Shown one piece after another: positions 33,730 through 41,511 of a stretch of DNA of 56,409 nucleotides. How positions within the stretch are numbered: the first letter of the stretch is position 1; every line of letters starts with the position of its first letter. The position numbers and the translations under genes were made by a program. Below the pieces are notes generated by a model. The model did not search any database. It saw only the letters and a program-made list of their open reading frames with translations, and was not told the origin of the DNA. The DNA is from Actinomycetes bacterium (lineage in GTDB: Bacteria; Actinomycetota; Actinomycetes; Actinomycetales; Microbacteriaceae), in assembly GCA_023428065.1 (NCBI GenBank), contig JAEYZI010000006.1, forward strand, positions 1-56,409. Reading direction: 5' to 3'.

Positions 33730-35094
33730 ATGTACGAAGATCGCGCGCGCCTCACGAAGCTGTGGGAGGCGGAGCTCGAGCTGTTCCGACGGCTGCACCC
33801 GCGCTCGGGTGAACTGTGGCAGCAGGCGCGGGAGCACCTGCCGGGCGGCGTGCCCATGCTGTGGATGTCGAAGTGGCCCGGGGACTGGCCGGTGTACGTC
33901 GAGGAGGCCGCCGGCGCGCACTTCCGGTGTGCGGACGGGATCGACCACGTCGACCTGTGCCTCGGCGACACGGGGGCCATGGTGGGCCACGCGCCCGCCG
34001 CATCCGTCGCCGCCATCACGGAGCGCCTCGCCCGCGGGTCGACGTTCATGCTGCCGACCGAGGATGCCGCGGTCGCGGCGTCGCTGCTCGCCGAGCGCTT
34101 CGGGCTGCCGGAGTGGCAGTTCACGCTCACGGCGACCGACGCGAACCGCCACGTGCTGCGCTACGCGCGCCAGGCCACGGGACGGCGCAAGGTGCTCGTG
34201 ATCGACTACTGCTACCACGGCACCGTCGACGAGGCCTACGCGACCCTCGACGAGCGCGGACGCGTCGTATCGCGTCGGCGCAACATCGGCCCGCCCGTGC
34301 CGCTCGACGAGACGACGGTCGTCGTCCAGTTCGACGACATCGCGGGCCTCGAGGCCGCGCTCGAGACGGGCGAGGTCGCCGCGGTGCTCGCGGAGCCCGC
34401 GATGACGAACATCGGCATCGTGCTCCCTCCGGACGGATGGCACGAGGCCGTGCGCGCCGCATGCGACCGCACGGGCACGGTCCTCGTCATCGACGAGACG
34501 CACACGCTGTGCGCGGGACCGGGCGGCATGACCGCCCGCGACGGCCTGCGACCCGACGTCGTCGTGGTCGGCAAGACGATCGGCGGCGGCATCCCCGCGG
34601 CGGCGTGGGGGATGACACGCGAGCTCGCCGACCGCGTGCGCGACAGCCTCGACTGGGCCGGGGAGGGGCGTGAGGATCTCGACGTCGGGGGAGTCGGCGG
34701 AACCCTCGCGGGCAACGCCGTGTCGATGGCGGGCATCCGCGCGACGCTCTCCGAGGTGCTGACACCCGAGGTCTACCCCGGCATGATCGCGCGGGCCGCC
34801 GAGTGGACCGCGGGCGTGCAGGCCGCGATCGACGAGTTCGGGGCGCCGTGGCAGGTCACCCAGCTCGGCGCGCGCGCGGAGTACAGCTTCCGGCCCGAGG
34901 CGCCCGGCAACGGCCGCGAGGCCGCGGAGGCGGACGACTTCGAGCTGCAGCAGTACCTGCACCTGCACGCGCTCAACCGCGGCATCCTCATCACGCCGTT
35001 CCACAACATGGCGCTCATGTCGCCCGCGACCACCTCGGCCGACGTGGACCGGCACACGGAGGCGTTCCGCGAGGCGGTCGCGTCGCTGTACTGA
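33730..35094 (+). CDS. Class III aminotransferase of the glutamate-1-semialdehyde aminomutase type
   Basis: PLP enzyme of 454 residues, starting two bases behind potC and therefore part of the transporter operon. PLP lysine in VVVGKTIGGGIPAAAWG; VLVIDETHTLCAGPGG holds the Asp that contacts the pyridine nitrogen. Family features (PGGVPMLWMSKW near the N terminus) place it with GSA-aminomutase-like transaminases, but the context argues against heme synthesis: it sits with polyamine uptake. It probably transaminates an imported amine or its breakdown product. Substrate unknown. Confidence 0.85.
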   Translation: MYEDRARLTKLWEAELELFRRLHPRSGELWQQAREHLPGGVPMLWMSKWPGDWPVYVEEAAGAHFRCADGIDHVDLCLGDTGAMVGHAPAASVAAITERLARGSTFMLPTEDAAVAASLLAERFGLPEWQFTLTATDANRHVLRYARQATGRRKVLVIDYCYHGTVDEAYATLDERGRVVSRRRNIGPPVPLDETTVVVQFDDIAGLEAALETGEVAAVLAEPAMTNIGIVLPPDGWHEAVRAACDRTGTVLVIDETHTLCAGPGGMTARDGLRPDVVVVGKTIGGGIPAAAWGMTRELADRVRDSLDWAGEGREDLDVGGVGGTLAGNAVSMAGIRATLSEVLTPEVYPGMIARAAEWTAGVQAAIDEFGAPWQVTQLGARAEYSFRPEAPGNGREAAEADDFELQQYLHLHALNRGILITPFHNMALMSPATTSADVDRHTEAFREAVASLY

Positions 35095-35157
35095 GGGCCG
35101 CGATACGCACCTGCGCCGCGGCATCCGGCCGGCGGGGTGACGTGCGGCTCGGGATCC

Positions 35158-36081
35158 TCAGAAGGCGGGACGCAGCGACGTGGAGGGGTCGTCGATGGCC
35201 GAGATCACGTCGTCGGCGACCTCTCGCGACAGCAGCCCCTCGCGCGCGAGCAGCTCGAGTCCCACGGGTGTCGTCGGCCGGTGGGCGCCGTCGAGCGCCT
35301 TGACGGCGACCGCCTCGCCGCCGGGCGTGACGAGCACGAGGACCCCCTCGGCGCCGAGCTTCGCGACGAGTCCCGTGCGCTCGATCGTGACGGTGTTGGT
35401 GCGCCCTGCTCCGTCGAGCGCCCACGGGTGGCGCCTGATCGCGTCGCCGAGCGTCGTCCCTTCCCGCGCGGTGTGCGAGGCGGCCCGCGCGAGGCCCGCG
35501 AGGCTCACGGTCGGGACGGGCGCGCCGCAGCCGTCGACCCCGACGTGCGCGATGCTCTCGCCCGTCGTGCGCTCCACGACCGCGAGCACGTGGCGCTGCA
35601 GGGGGTGGTGCGGGTCGAGGTAGTGCTCGAGGTCCCAGTCGTGCGCGACGCACGCCGCGAGGAAGGCCGCGTGCTTGCCAGAGCAGTTCATCGTGACGCG
35701 TCGGGGCTCGGATGCCGCGCTCCGTGCCGCGGAATCGGCCGGCCAGGCGGCGGGGCACCGCAGCGCCCTCTCGTCGAGGCCCGCGCGCGCGAGCATCCGC
35801 TCGACGACCGCGACATGCTCCGGGGTGCCCGCGTGGCTTGCAGAGGAGAGCACGGTCTCCTCCTCGTCGAGCACGACGCCGAGCAGCTCGACGGCCGTCG
35901 CCTGCACGAGCTTGAGGCTCGAGCGCGGGTACACGAGGGCGTCGGGGTCGCCGAGCGCCCGCACGATGCGCCCCTCGGCGTCGACGAGCACGGCCGCGCC
36001 GAGGTGGCGGGACTCCGGCCATCCGGAGCGCTCCACGACCGCGAGCTCGACCGACGCGTCGGCATCGAGAGGACGGGTCAC
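35158..36081 (-). CDS. Asparaginase (Rhizobium etli-type / type II-like)
   Basis: 307 residues, amidohydrolase of the family that includes the thermolabile R. etli asparaginase. Visible are YPRSSLKLVQA (the Ser-x-x-Lys catalytic pair), MNCSGKHAAFLA and VDGCGAPVPTVSLAG (the Cys/Lys and Cys positions of the metal site). It lacks the TGGTI motif of E. coli-type asparaginases, so it belongs to the separate serine-beta-lactamase-like fold group. GTG 36081 overlaps the TGA of gabT (GTGA), so it is translated from the gabT message. Product aspartate and ammonia fit a nitrogen-scavenging set. Converges with the aminotransferase gene; the 63-base gap holds no clear terminator. Confidence 0.88.
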   Translation of the reverse strand: MTRPLDADASVELAVVERSGWPESRHLGAAVLVDAEGRIVRALGDPDALVYPRSSLKLVQATAVELLGVVLDEEETVLSSASHAGTPEHVAVVERMLARAGLDERALRCPAAWPADSAARSAASEPRRVTMNCSGKHAAFLAACVAHDWDLEHYLDPHHPLQRHVLAVVERTTGESIAHVGVDGCGAPVPTVSLAGLARAASHTAREGTTLGDAIRRHPWALDGAGRTNTVTIERTGLVAKLGAEGVLVLVTPGGEAVAVKALDGAHRPTTPVGLELLAREGLLSREVADDVISAIDDPSTSLRPAF

Positions 36082-37430
36082 GCGAGCGCTGCGGCGAAGG
36101 ACTCGTCGAGCACGCCGACGGCGTCGGCGAGCAGGGCGTCGTCGAGCGCGAGACTCGGCAGGAACCGCAAGACGTTGCCGTACGTGCCCGCGGTCAGCAC
36201 GAGCACGCCGCGCTGCGCCGCCTCCGCCGCGATCTTGCCGGGGAGGTCCGCGCGGGCTTCGCGCGTCTCGGGGTCGAGCAGCTCGACCGCGAGCATCGCG
36301 CCGATGCCGCGTACCTCGGCGATCACGGGGTAGCGCTCGCGGAGCGCTTCGAGAGCGGGGCGCAGGCCCGCCTCGATGCGGGCGGCCTCTGCGAGGAGCC
36401 CGTCGCTCTCGATGCGCTCGAAGACGGCGACCGCCGCGGCGCACGAGACGGGATTGCCGCCGAAGGTGCCGCCGAGTCCGCCGGGCTGGGACGCGTCCAT
36501 GATCTCCGCACGGCCCGTGACGCCCGCGAGCGGCAGACCGCCCGCGATGCCCTTCGCCGAGAGCACGATGTCGGGCACGAGGCCGAAGTGCTCGCTCGCG
36601 AAGTAGGCGCCCGTGCGTGCCATCCCCGACTGGATCTCGTCCGCGATGAACACGATCCCGTTCGCCGTGCACCACTCCTGCAGGGCCGGCAGGTAGCCGT
36701 CTGCCGGCACGATGAAGCCGCCCTCGCCCTGGATGGGCTCGACGACGAGGCACGCGAGATCGGATGCGCCGACGGTCTTCTCGAGGTAGCCGATCGTGCG
36801 CGCGGCCGCCTCGGCGCCCGAGAGCCCGTCGTGCAGGGGGTAGGAGTTCGGGGCGCGGTAGATGTCGCCCGCGAACGGCCCGAACCCGAGGGCGTAGGGC
36901 ATGGCCTTGAAGTTCATGGCCATCGTGAGGTTCGTACGACCGTGGTAGGCGTGCTCGAGCACGGCGACGCCCGCGCGGCCGGTGTACTTGCGTGCGATCT
37001 TGACGCCGTTCTCGACCGCTTCGGCGCCCGAGTTGACGAGCACGGTCTTCTTCGCGAAGTCGCCGGGCGTGTGCTCGGCGAGGAGCTCGGCGACGCGCAC
37101 GTACTCCTCGTAGGGCGTCACGGTGAAGAGGGTGTGGGTGAGTTCGCCGAGCTGGCCCGCCGCGGCCGCGACGACCGCGTCGTCGGTGTGGCCGATCGTC
37201 GTCACGCCGATGCCGGCGCCGAGGTCGATGAACTGGTTGCCGTCGACGTCCGCGAGGATGGCGCCGTGCGCCCGCTCGATGAAGACGGGCAGGGCGCTCG
37301 AGACGCCGTCCGACACCACCTGGCGGCGTCGCTCCTGGAGCTCGATCGACCGCGGTCCGGGGATTGCGGTGACGATGCGCCGCTCGTTGGCGAGCGGCAC
37401 TACCGTGGGAGAGGTCAGCGTGTCGGTCAT
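36078..37430 (-). CDS. gabT: 4-aminobutyrate aminotransferase, copy 1
   Basis: Transfers the amino group of GABA to 2-oxoglutarate, giving succinate semialdehyde and glutamate. 450 residues. Conserved features: VNSGAEAVENGVKIARKYTGR, VFIADEIQSGMARTG, and PLP lysine in IVLSAKGIAGGLPLAGVTG. Its promoter has a TAGGAT box 7 bases before ATG and, 26 bases further upstream, the element shared with the aminoaldehyde dehydrogenase gene. Translationally coupled to the asparaginase gene. A second copy lies at 39078-40400. Confidence 0.95.
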   Translation of the reverse strand: MTDTLTSPTVVPLANERRIVTAIPGPRSIELQERRRQVVSDGVSSALPVFIERAHGAILADVDGNQFIDLGAGIGVTTIGHTDDAVVAAAAGQLGELTHTLFTVTPYEEYVRVAELLAEHTPGDFAKKTVLVNSGAEAVENGVKIARKYTGRAGVAVLEHAYHGRTNLTMAMNFKAMPYALGFGPFAGDIYRAPNSYPLHDGLSGAEAAARTIGYLEKTVGASDLACLVVEPIQGEGGFIVPADGYLPALQEWCTANGIVFIADEIQSGMARTGAYFASEHFGLVPDIVLSAKGIAGGLPLAGVTGRAEIMDASQPGGLGGTFGGNPVSCAAAVAVFERIESDGLLAEAARIEAGLRPALEALRERYPVIAEVRGIGAMLAVELLDPETREARADLPGKIAAEAAQRGVLVLTAGTYGNVLRFLPSLALDDALLADAVGVLDESFAAALA

Positions 37431-37437
37431 GGCTGCG

Positions 37438-37443
37438 ATCCTA
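37438..37443 (-). promoter_or_regulatory. -10 box for gabT copy 1 (leaderless)
   Basis: On the minus strand TAGGAT lies 7 bases before ATG 37430. Confidence 0.6.
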
Positions 37444-37469
37444 CTCCGCGCGCGAGACCCTCGATGCTG

Positions 37470-37479
37470 CTGATTCCGT
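37470..37479 (-). promoter_or_regulatory. Shared amine-catabolism element ACGGAATCAG, copy 3
   Basis: Read in the direction of gabT the site is ACGGAATCAG, then 6 bases, then CGAGGG, and the -10 follows 26 bases after the 10-mer. This is the same geometry as before the aminoaldehyde dehydrogenase gene at 9597-9638. Confidence 0.55.
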
Positions 37480-37509
37480 AGCCGTGGCCTGTTCAGAGTA
37501 AGGATTCGG

Positions 37510-37998
37510 ATGGATCACCACCACCATTACGCGGTTTCAGTCGAATGGACCGGCAATCGCGGAACCGGCACCTCGGGCTACCGGGCCTACGGCCGCGACC
37601 ACGTCGTGCGCGCGGAGGGCAAGCTCCACGAGCTCTCCGGGTCGAGTGACCGTACCTTCCACGGCGATCGCGAGCGCTGGAATCCCGAGGAGCTCCTGCT
37701 CGCGGCGCTCAGCCAGTGCCACATGCTCAGCTACCTGCACGTCGCATCCTCGCGCGGCATCGTCGTCGTCGCGTACAGCGACGACGCGACGGGTGAGATG
37801 CGTCAGACCGGGAACGGAGGGGGCCGCTTCACGGAGGCCACCCTCAACCCGGTCGTCACGATCGCGGCGGGCGACCCCGCGGACGCCCTCGACGCGCACC
37901 ACGAGGCGGCCGAGAAGTGCTTCATCGCGGCGTCGGTCAACTTCCCCGTGCATCACGTGCCGCGGATCGTGCTCGCCGACGACCCGGCGGGCGCCTAG
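37510..37998 (+). CDS. OsmC family protein (peroxiredoxin-like)
   Basis: 162 residues. Predicted thiol peroxidase of the OsmC/Ohr fold. The two redox cysteines stand in ALSQCHMLSYLHVAS and AAEKCFIAASVNFPV. The natural start is MDHHHHYAVSVEW, an unusual run of four His. AAGGA lies about 7 bases upstream of ATG 37510. It is divergent from gabT and converges with the HELLH membrane protein: both genes end in the same CTAG palindrome (stop codons at 37996-37998 and, on the other strand, 37995-37997). Confidence 0.9.
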   Translation: MDHHHHYAVSVEWTGNRGTGTSGYRAYGRDHVVRAEGKLHELSGSSDRTFHGDRERWNPEELLLAALSQCHMLSYLHVASSRGIVVVAYSDDATGEMRQTGNGGGRFTEATLNPVVTIAAGDPADALDAHHEAAEKCFIAASVNFPVHHVPRIVLADDPAGA

Positions 37999-39071
37999 GA
38001 CTCGGGCGCGGAGCGGCTGTCGAGCTGCGAGTACAGCTCGGCGCGCTGGGCGTCGAGCGCCTGCAGCTCGGAGAGCTTCTCGTTGTAGGCGTCGACGTCG
38101 GCGTTGAGTTGAAGCCGCTCGACCTCGAGCGCGTCCTGACGCGAGAGCAGGGCGGCGCGTTCCCGCTGGAACTGCTCCTGCGAGGAGAAGGCGCCCGGCA
38201 CGTCCGCGCGACGGTTGAAGTCGTCGATGTCGGCGTTGAGCTCGTCGAGGGCGGCGTCGTAGGAGGCCGACCGCTCCTGGAGGTCGACGAGGCCCGCGTC
38301 GAGCTCCGCGCTCAGCTGGTCGATGCGCGCGGAGTACTCGTCGAGCTGCGCCGTGCGGGCAACCTCGAAAGCGACGACGCGCGATCGGTCGACGAAGAAC
38401 TGCGCGTAGTGCTGCTCGAGCTCCGTCGGGAGCTCCGCATAGCCCGTGCCGAGCCGCGAATGCCACTCGTCGGCGTGCTGGGACTCCTCGTAGCTCTCGA
38501 CCGTCGCGATGTTCGCGTCGTCGTCGGGGAGCCCCGCGACGAACTCCGCGACGAGCGCGTCGATGCGCGCCCGCTCGGCGGGAGACATCCGCTCGTACGC
38601 GGCGTGCAGCAGCTCGTGAGCCGCCGTCGCCTCGATCGTGCCGGCGAGGCGCTCGTCGGTGACCTCGTAGACGTAGATCGTGCCCGCGCCGTAGCAGCCG
38701 AGCACGACCCCGCCTTCGAGGGGGCAGTGCTGCTGGAAGTCCGCCGCGCGGTCGATGCGCGGTCGGCTCGCGAAGAAGATGCGGCGACCCGTCTCGGTGA
38801 GGGTGAGCTCCTGCGCGAGCTCCTCGATGCGCTCGCTCGGGGGCTCCGTCCACACGACCCACTGGTCGGCGTAGGCCTGACGTCGTTGGGCATCCCACGG
38901 CGCCGCGACGACGACGGCGGCGGCGAGGGCGATGACGAGGGCGATGCCCGCCCAGCGCCCGCCGCGTCGACGGCGCCGACGCGGCCGGGTGGGTGCGGCG
39001 ACGGGTTCCCCGGGGGAGGGGAACGGATCGGTCGCCGGATGGTTCCAGCGGTCGGTGAGCTCGTCGGCCAT
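37995..39071 (-). CDS. Membrane-anchored protein with HELLH motif and coiled coil
   Basis: No family recognised. 358 residues: basic Arg-rich stretch at 29-39, one membrane helix at about 40-58, then an external domain with two Cys (QHCPLEGGVVLGCYG, probably a disulphide) and HELLH at 152-156 in ATAAHELLHAAYERM. A Glu/His-rich segment ELPTELEQHYAQFF at 213-226 could give a further zinc ligand. Residues about 235-350 are strongly heptad-like (coiled coil). HExxH in a helix preceded by small residues is typical of zinc metallopeptidases, so a gluzincin-like membrane protease is possible; no inhibitor or substrate is evident. The start codon lies 6 bases after the stop of gabT copy 2, so the two form an operon. 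Confidence 0.75.
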   Translation of the reverse strand: MADELTDRWNHPATDPFPSPGEPVAAPTRPRRRRRRGGRWAGIALVIALAAAVVVAAPWDAQRRQAYADQWVVWTEPPSERIEELAQELTLTETGRRIFFASRPRIDRAADFQQHCPLEGGVVLGCYGAGTIYVYEVTDERLAGTIEATAAHELLHAAYERMSPAERARIDALVAEFVAGLPDDDANIATVESYEESQHADEWHSRLGTGYAELPTELEQHYAQFFVDRSRVVAFEVARTAQLDEYSARIDQLSAELDAGLVDLQERSASYDAALDELNADIDDFNRRADVPGAFSSQEQFQRERAALLSRQDALEVERLQLNADVDAYNEKLSELQALDAQRAELYSQLDSRSAPES

Positions 39072-39077
39072 GTCGTC

Positions 39078-40400
39078 CTACAGGGCGGCGAGAGCCTCTT
39101 CGAGCACGCCCGCGGCGTCGTCGATGAGCGCATCGCTGATGACGACGCTCGGCAGCAGGCGCAGCACGGAGTCCCACGAACCCGCGTCGAGCGGAATGAC
39201 GCCGTTGGCCGTCGCGTGCCGGAGGACGGACGCGAGGGCGGGGGCGTTGGGCCTCGTCGTACCGGGCTCGACGAGCTCGATGCCGAACATCGCGCCCTTC
39301 CCGCGCACCTCTCCGACGACGCCGAAGCGCTCGGGCCAGTCGCCGATCCGGGCGCGGATGCTGCGCTCGACGCGCTGCGCCTCGGCGATGAGCCCGTCGC
39401 GCTCGATGATCTCGAACACCTTGAGGGCGGCGGCCGTCGAGACGGGGTTGCCGCCGAAGGTGCCGCCGATGCCGCCGGGCTGCACGGCGTCCATGATGTC
39501 GGCGCGCCCCGTGACGGCGGCGAGCGGGAGGCCGCCCGCGATGCCCTTCGCGCTCGTGACGAGGTCGGGCACGACTCCGTGGTGCTCGATCGAGTACCAC
39601 GCGCCCGTCCGCGCGATGCCCGCCTGGATCTCGTCGGCGACGAAGACGATGCCGTTCTCCTCGCAGAACCGCTTGATGGCCGCGAAGTAGCCGGGCGCGG
39701 GGATGACGATGCCGCCGTCGCCCTGGATCGGCTCGGCGAAGAACGCGGCGACCTCGGTCGCGCCGATGTGGGTCTCGATGTAGTCGATCGTGCGGGCCGC
39801 GGCCTCTTCGCCCGTGAGCCCGTCGCGGAAGGGGTAGGAGACGGGCACCGAGTACAGCTCGCCGGGGAACGGGCCCATGCCCGCGCGCTCCGGCCAGGGG
39901 CGATACGTCATGGCCATCGTCAGGTTGGTGCGGCCGTGGAAGGCGTGGTCGAGGCTCACGATCGCGCGGCGCCCCGTGAAGCGTCGCGCGATCTTGACGG
40001 CGTTCTCGACGGCCTCCGCACCCGAGTTCACGAGGATCGTGTGCTTCTCGAAGTCGCCGGGGGTGATCTCGGCGAGCTTCTCCGCGACGCGCACGTAGTT
40101 CTCGTACGGGGTGACCGTGAAGAGCGTGTGCGTGAGCTTGGCGGCCTGCTCGGCGACCGCCTCCGCGACCTCGGGGTGCGCGTGGCCGATCGTCGTCACG
40201 CCGATGCCGCAGCCGAGGTCGATGAGCTGGTTGCCGTCGACGTCGACGAGGATCGCGCCCGAGCCGCGGTCCATGTAGATGTTCGCGAGCGTGCCCGCGC
40301 CGCGGGAGACGGACGCCACCCGCCGCTCCTGCAGTTCGCGTGACTTCGGGCCGGGCAGTTCGGTGACGAGCTTGCGCTCCTGGGGCACGCTGAAGGCCAT
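39078..40400 (-). CDS. gabT: 4-aminobutyrate aminotransferase, copy 2
   Basis: 440 residues, clear paralogue of the copy at 36078-37430: VNSGAEAVENAVKIARRFTGR, VFVADEIQAGIARTG, PLP lysine in LVTSAKGIAGGLPLAAVTG. ATG 40400 (MAFSVPQERKLVTEL) is chosen over an upstream in-frame ATG at 40502 because it gives the family N terminus and has TAGACT 7 bases upstream. The shared element found before copy 1 is not seen here, so the copies may be regulated differently. Could act on GABA or a longer amino acid such as 5-aminovalerate. Confidence 0.93.
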   Translation of the reverse strand: MAFSVPQERKLVTELPGPKSRELQERRVASVSRGAGTLANIYMDRGSGAILVDVDGNQLIDLGCGIGVTTIGHAHPEVAEAVAEQAAKLTHTLFTVTPYENYVRVAEKLAEITPGDFEKHTILVNSGAEAVENAVKIARRFTGRRAIVSLDHAFHGRTNLTMAMTYRPWPERAGMGPFPGELYSVPVSYPFRDGLTGEEAAARTIDYIETHIGATEVAAFFAEPIQGDGGIVIPAPGYFAAIKRFCEENGIVFVADEIQAGIARTGAWYSIEHHGVVPDLVTSAKGIAGGLPLAAVTGRADIMDAVQPGGIGGTFGGNPVSTAAALKVFEIIERDGLIAEAQRVERSIRARIGDWPERFGVVGEVRGKGAMFGIELVEPGTTRPNAPALASVLRHATANGVIPLDAGSWDSVLRLLPSVVISDALIDDAAGVLEEALAAL

Positions 40401-40407
40401 GGCCACG

Positions 40408-40413
40408 AGTCTA
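40408..40413 (-). promoter_or_regulatory. -10 box for gabT copy 2 (leaderless)
   Basis: On the minus strand TAGACT lies 7 bases before ATG 40400. Confidence 0.55.
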
Positions 40414-40458
40414 GGCCGCGCCCCCTGGACCGCCGCCGCGCCCGGCCGCACGATGCAC

Positions 40459-40473
40459 ACCTCGTACCGAGGT
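40459..40473. promoter_or_regulatory. Palindrome between gabT copy 2 and the FKBP gene
   Basis: ACCTCG TAC CGAGGT is a perfect 6-bp dyad in the divergent intergenic region, 45 bases upstream of the gabT -10 and 49 bases upstream of the FKBP start. A protein binding site is likely; the binder is unknown. Confidence 0.4.
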
Positions 40474-40522
40474 TCCATGAGGGAGGATGGAGCGTCCCGC
40501 ACCGCATCCTCGAGGAGTCCCC

Positions 40523-41485
40523 GTGCCCCGCGTCCTTCCCGTCCTGACCGTCGCAGCCCTCGCGGTCGCTCTCGCGGGCTGCGCCGGGGGCGACCCCGGC
40601 ACGAGCTCGTCGCCCACGCCGTCCGCCTCGGGCGATCGCGAATGCGCCACGCCGGGCAAGGGCACCGAGAAGGTCGACGTCACGGGCGAGTTCGGCGCCG
40701 TGCCCACCGTCACGGTGGATGCGCCCATCGAGGTCGACCACACCGAGCGCCGGGTGCTCATCGAGGGCGACGGCGAAGAGGCCCGCTTCGGCGACACCGT
40801 GCTCGTGGACTTCACGCTCTACAACGCGACGACGGGCGACGCCTCGACGCAGACCGACTACGCCGAGGGGCGTCAGGCGGAGTTCGTGCTCAACGAGGCC
40901 GCGTTCATTCCCGGCCTCGTCAAGACGATCGAGTGCTCGACGGCCGGTTCGCGCGTCGTGGGCGTCGTGCCCTCGTCTCAGGCGTTCGGCGAGAACGGCC
41001 TCGCCGACTACGGCATCTCGGCGGGCGACACCGTCGTGTTCGTCGTCGACGTCGTCGCGGTCGAGGGGCCGCTCACGCCCGCCGCGTGGACGGAGGGCGT
41101 CCCCACCGTCGAGCGCGACGCCGACGGCATCCCGACCGTGACGCTCCCGGGTGGCGACAAGCCGACCGAGCTGCTGGAGGCTGTGCTCGAGGAGGGCGAC
41201 GGTGCGACCGTCACGGCGGGCGACAGCGTCAAGGTCGACTATCAGGGCATCAGCTGGGACACGGGCGAGGTGTTCGACCAGAGCTTCGGGAAGAGCCCCG
41301 CGACGTTCTCCACGACCCAGGTCGTCGAGGGCTTCGGCGCGGCGCTCATCGGCCAGAAGGTCGGCTCGACGGTCATCGTCGTCATCCCGCCGGAGCTCGC
41401 CTACGGGACCGACCCGCAGGCCCACGCCCTCGGGGGGCAGACGCTCGTGTTCCTCGTCGACATCCTCGGCGTGAACGAAGGCTGA
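40523..41485 (+). CDS. FKBP-type peptidyl-prolyl isomerase lipoprotein with two FKBP-like domains
   Basis: 320 residues. Signal peptide with lipobox LAGC (Cys 20), then a Ser/Thr/Pro linker, a first FKBP-like domain (VTVDAPIEV to VVFVVDVVAVEG) and a second, better conserved one (TVTAGDSVKVDYQGISWDTGEVFDQS to LAYGTDPQAHALGGQTLVFLVDIL). The first copy keeps the fold pattern but few of the active-site aromatics. GTG 40523 is preferred over ATG 40487 because GAGGAG stands 5 bases before it and the signal peptide then begins normally. Likely an external folding helper. Divergent from gabT copy 2. Confidence 0.9.
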   Translation: MPRVLPVLTVAALAVALAGCAGGDPGTSSSPTPSASGDRECATPGKGTEKVDVTGEFGAVPTVTVDAPIEVDHTERRVLIEGDGEEARFGDTVLVDFTLYNATTGDASTQTDYAEGRQAEFVLNEAAFIPGLVKTIECSTAGSRVVGVVPSSQAFGENGLADYGISAGDTVVFVVDVVAVEGPLTPAAWTEGVPTVERDADGIPTVTLPGGDKPTELLEAVLEEGDGATVTAGDSVKVDYQGISWDTGEVFDQSFGKSPATFSTTQVVEGFGAALIGQKVGSTVIVVIPPELAYGTDPQAHALGGQTLVFLVDILGVNEG

Positions 41486-41499
41486 GGCGCGCCGCTCGC

Positions 41500-41505
41500 T
41501 AGGCT
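41500..41505 (+). promoter_or_regulatory. -10 box for dxr (leaderless)
   Basis: TAGGCT lies 6 bases before ATG 41512. Confidence 0.6.
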
Positions 41506-41511
41506 CGCGGC

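Noticed and set aside
33730..35094. Glutamate-1-semialdehyde aminomutase (hemL) for heme synthesis.
   Set aside because: Family resemblance only; the gene is joined to potDABC, no heme genes are nearby, and motifs fit a broader transaminase group.
37510..37527. Start MDHHHH of the OsmC protein resembles an engineered His tag.
   Set aside because: Only four His, codons mixed, and the upstream region is a natural intergenic region with a regulatory element. Treated as a natural N terminus.
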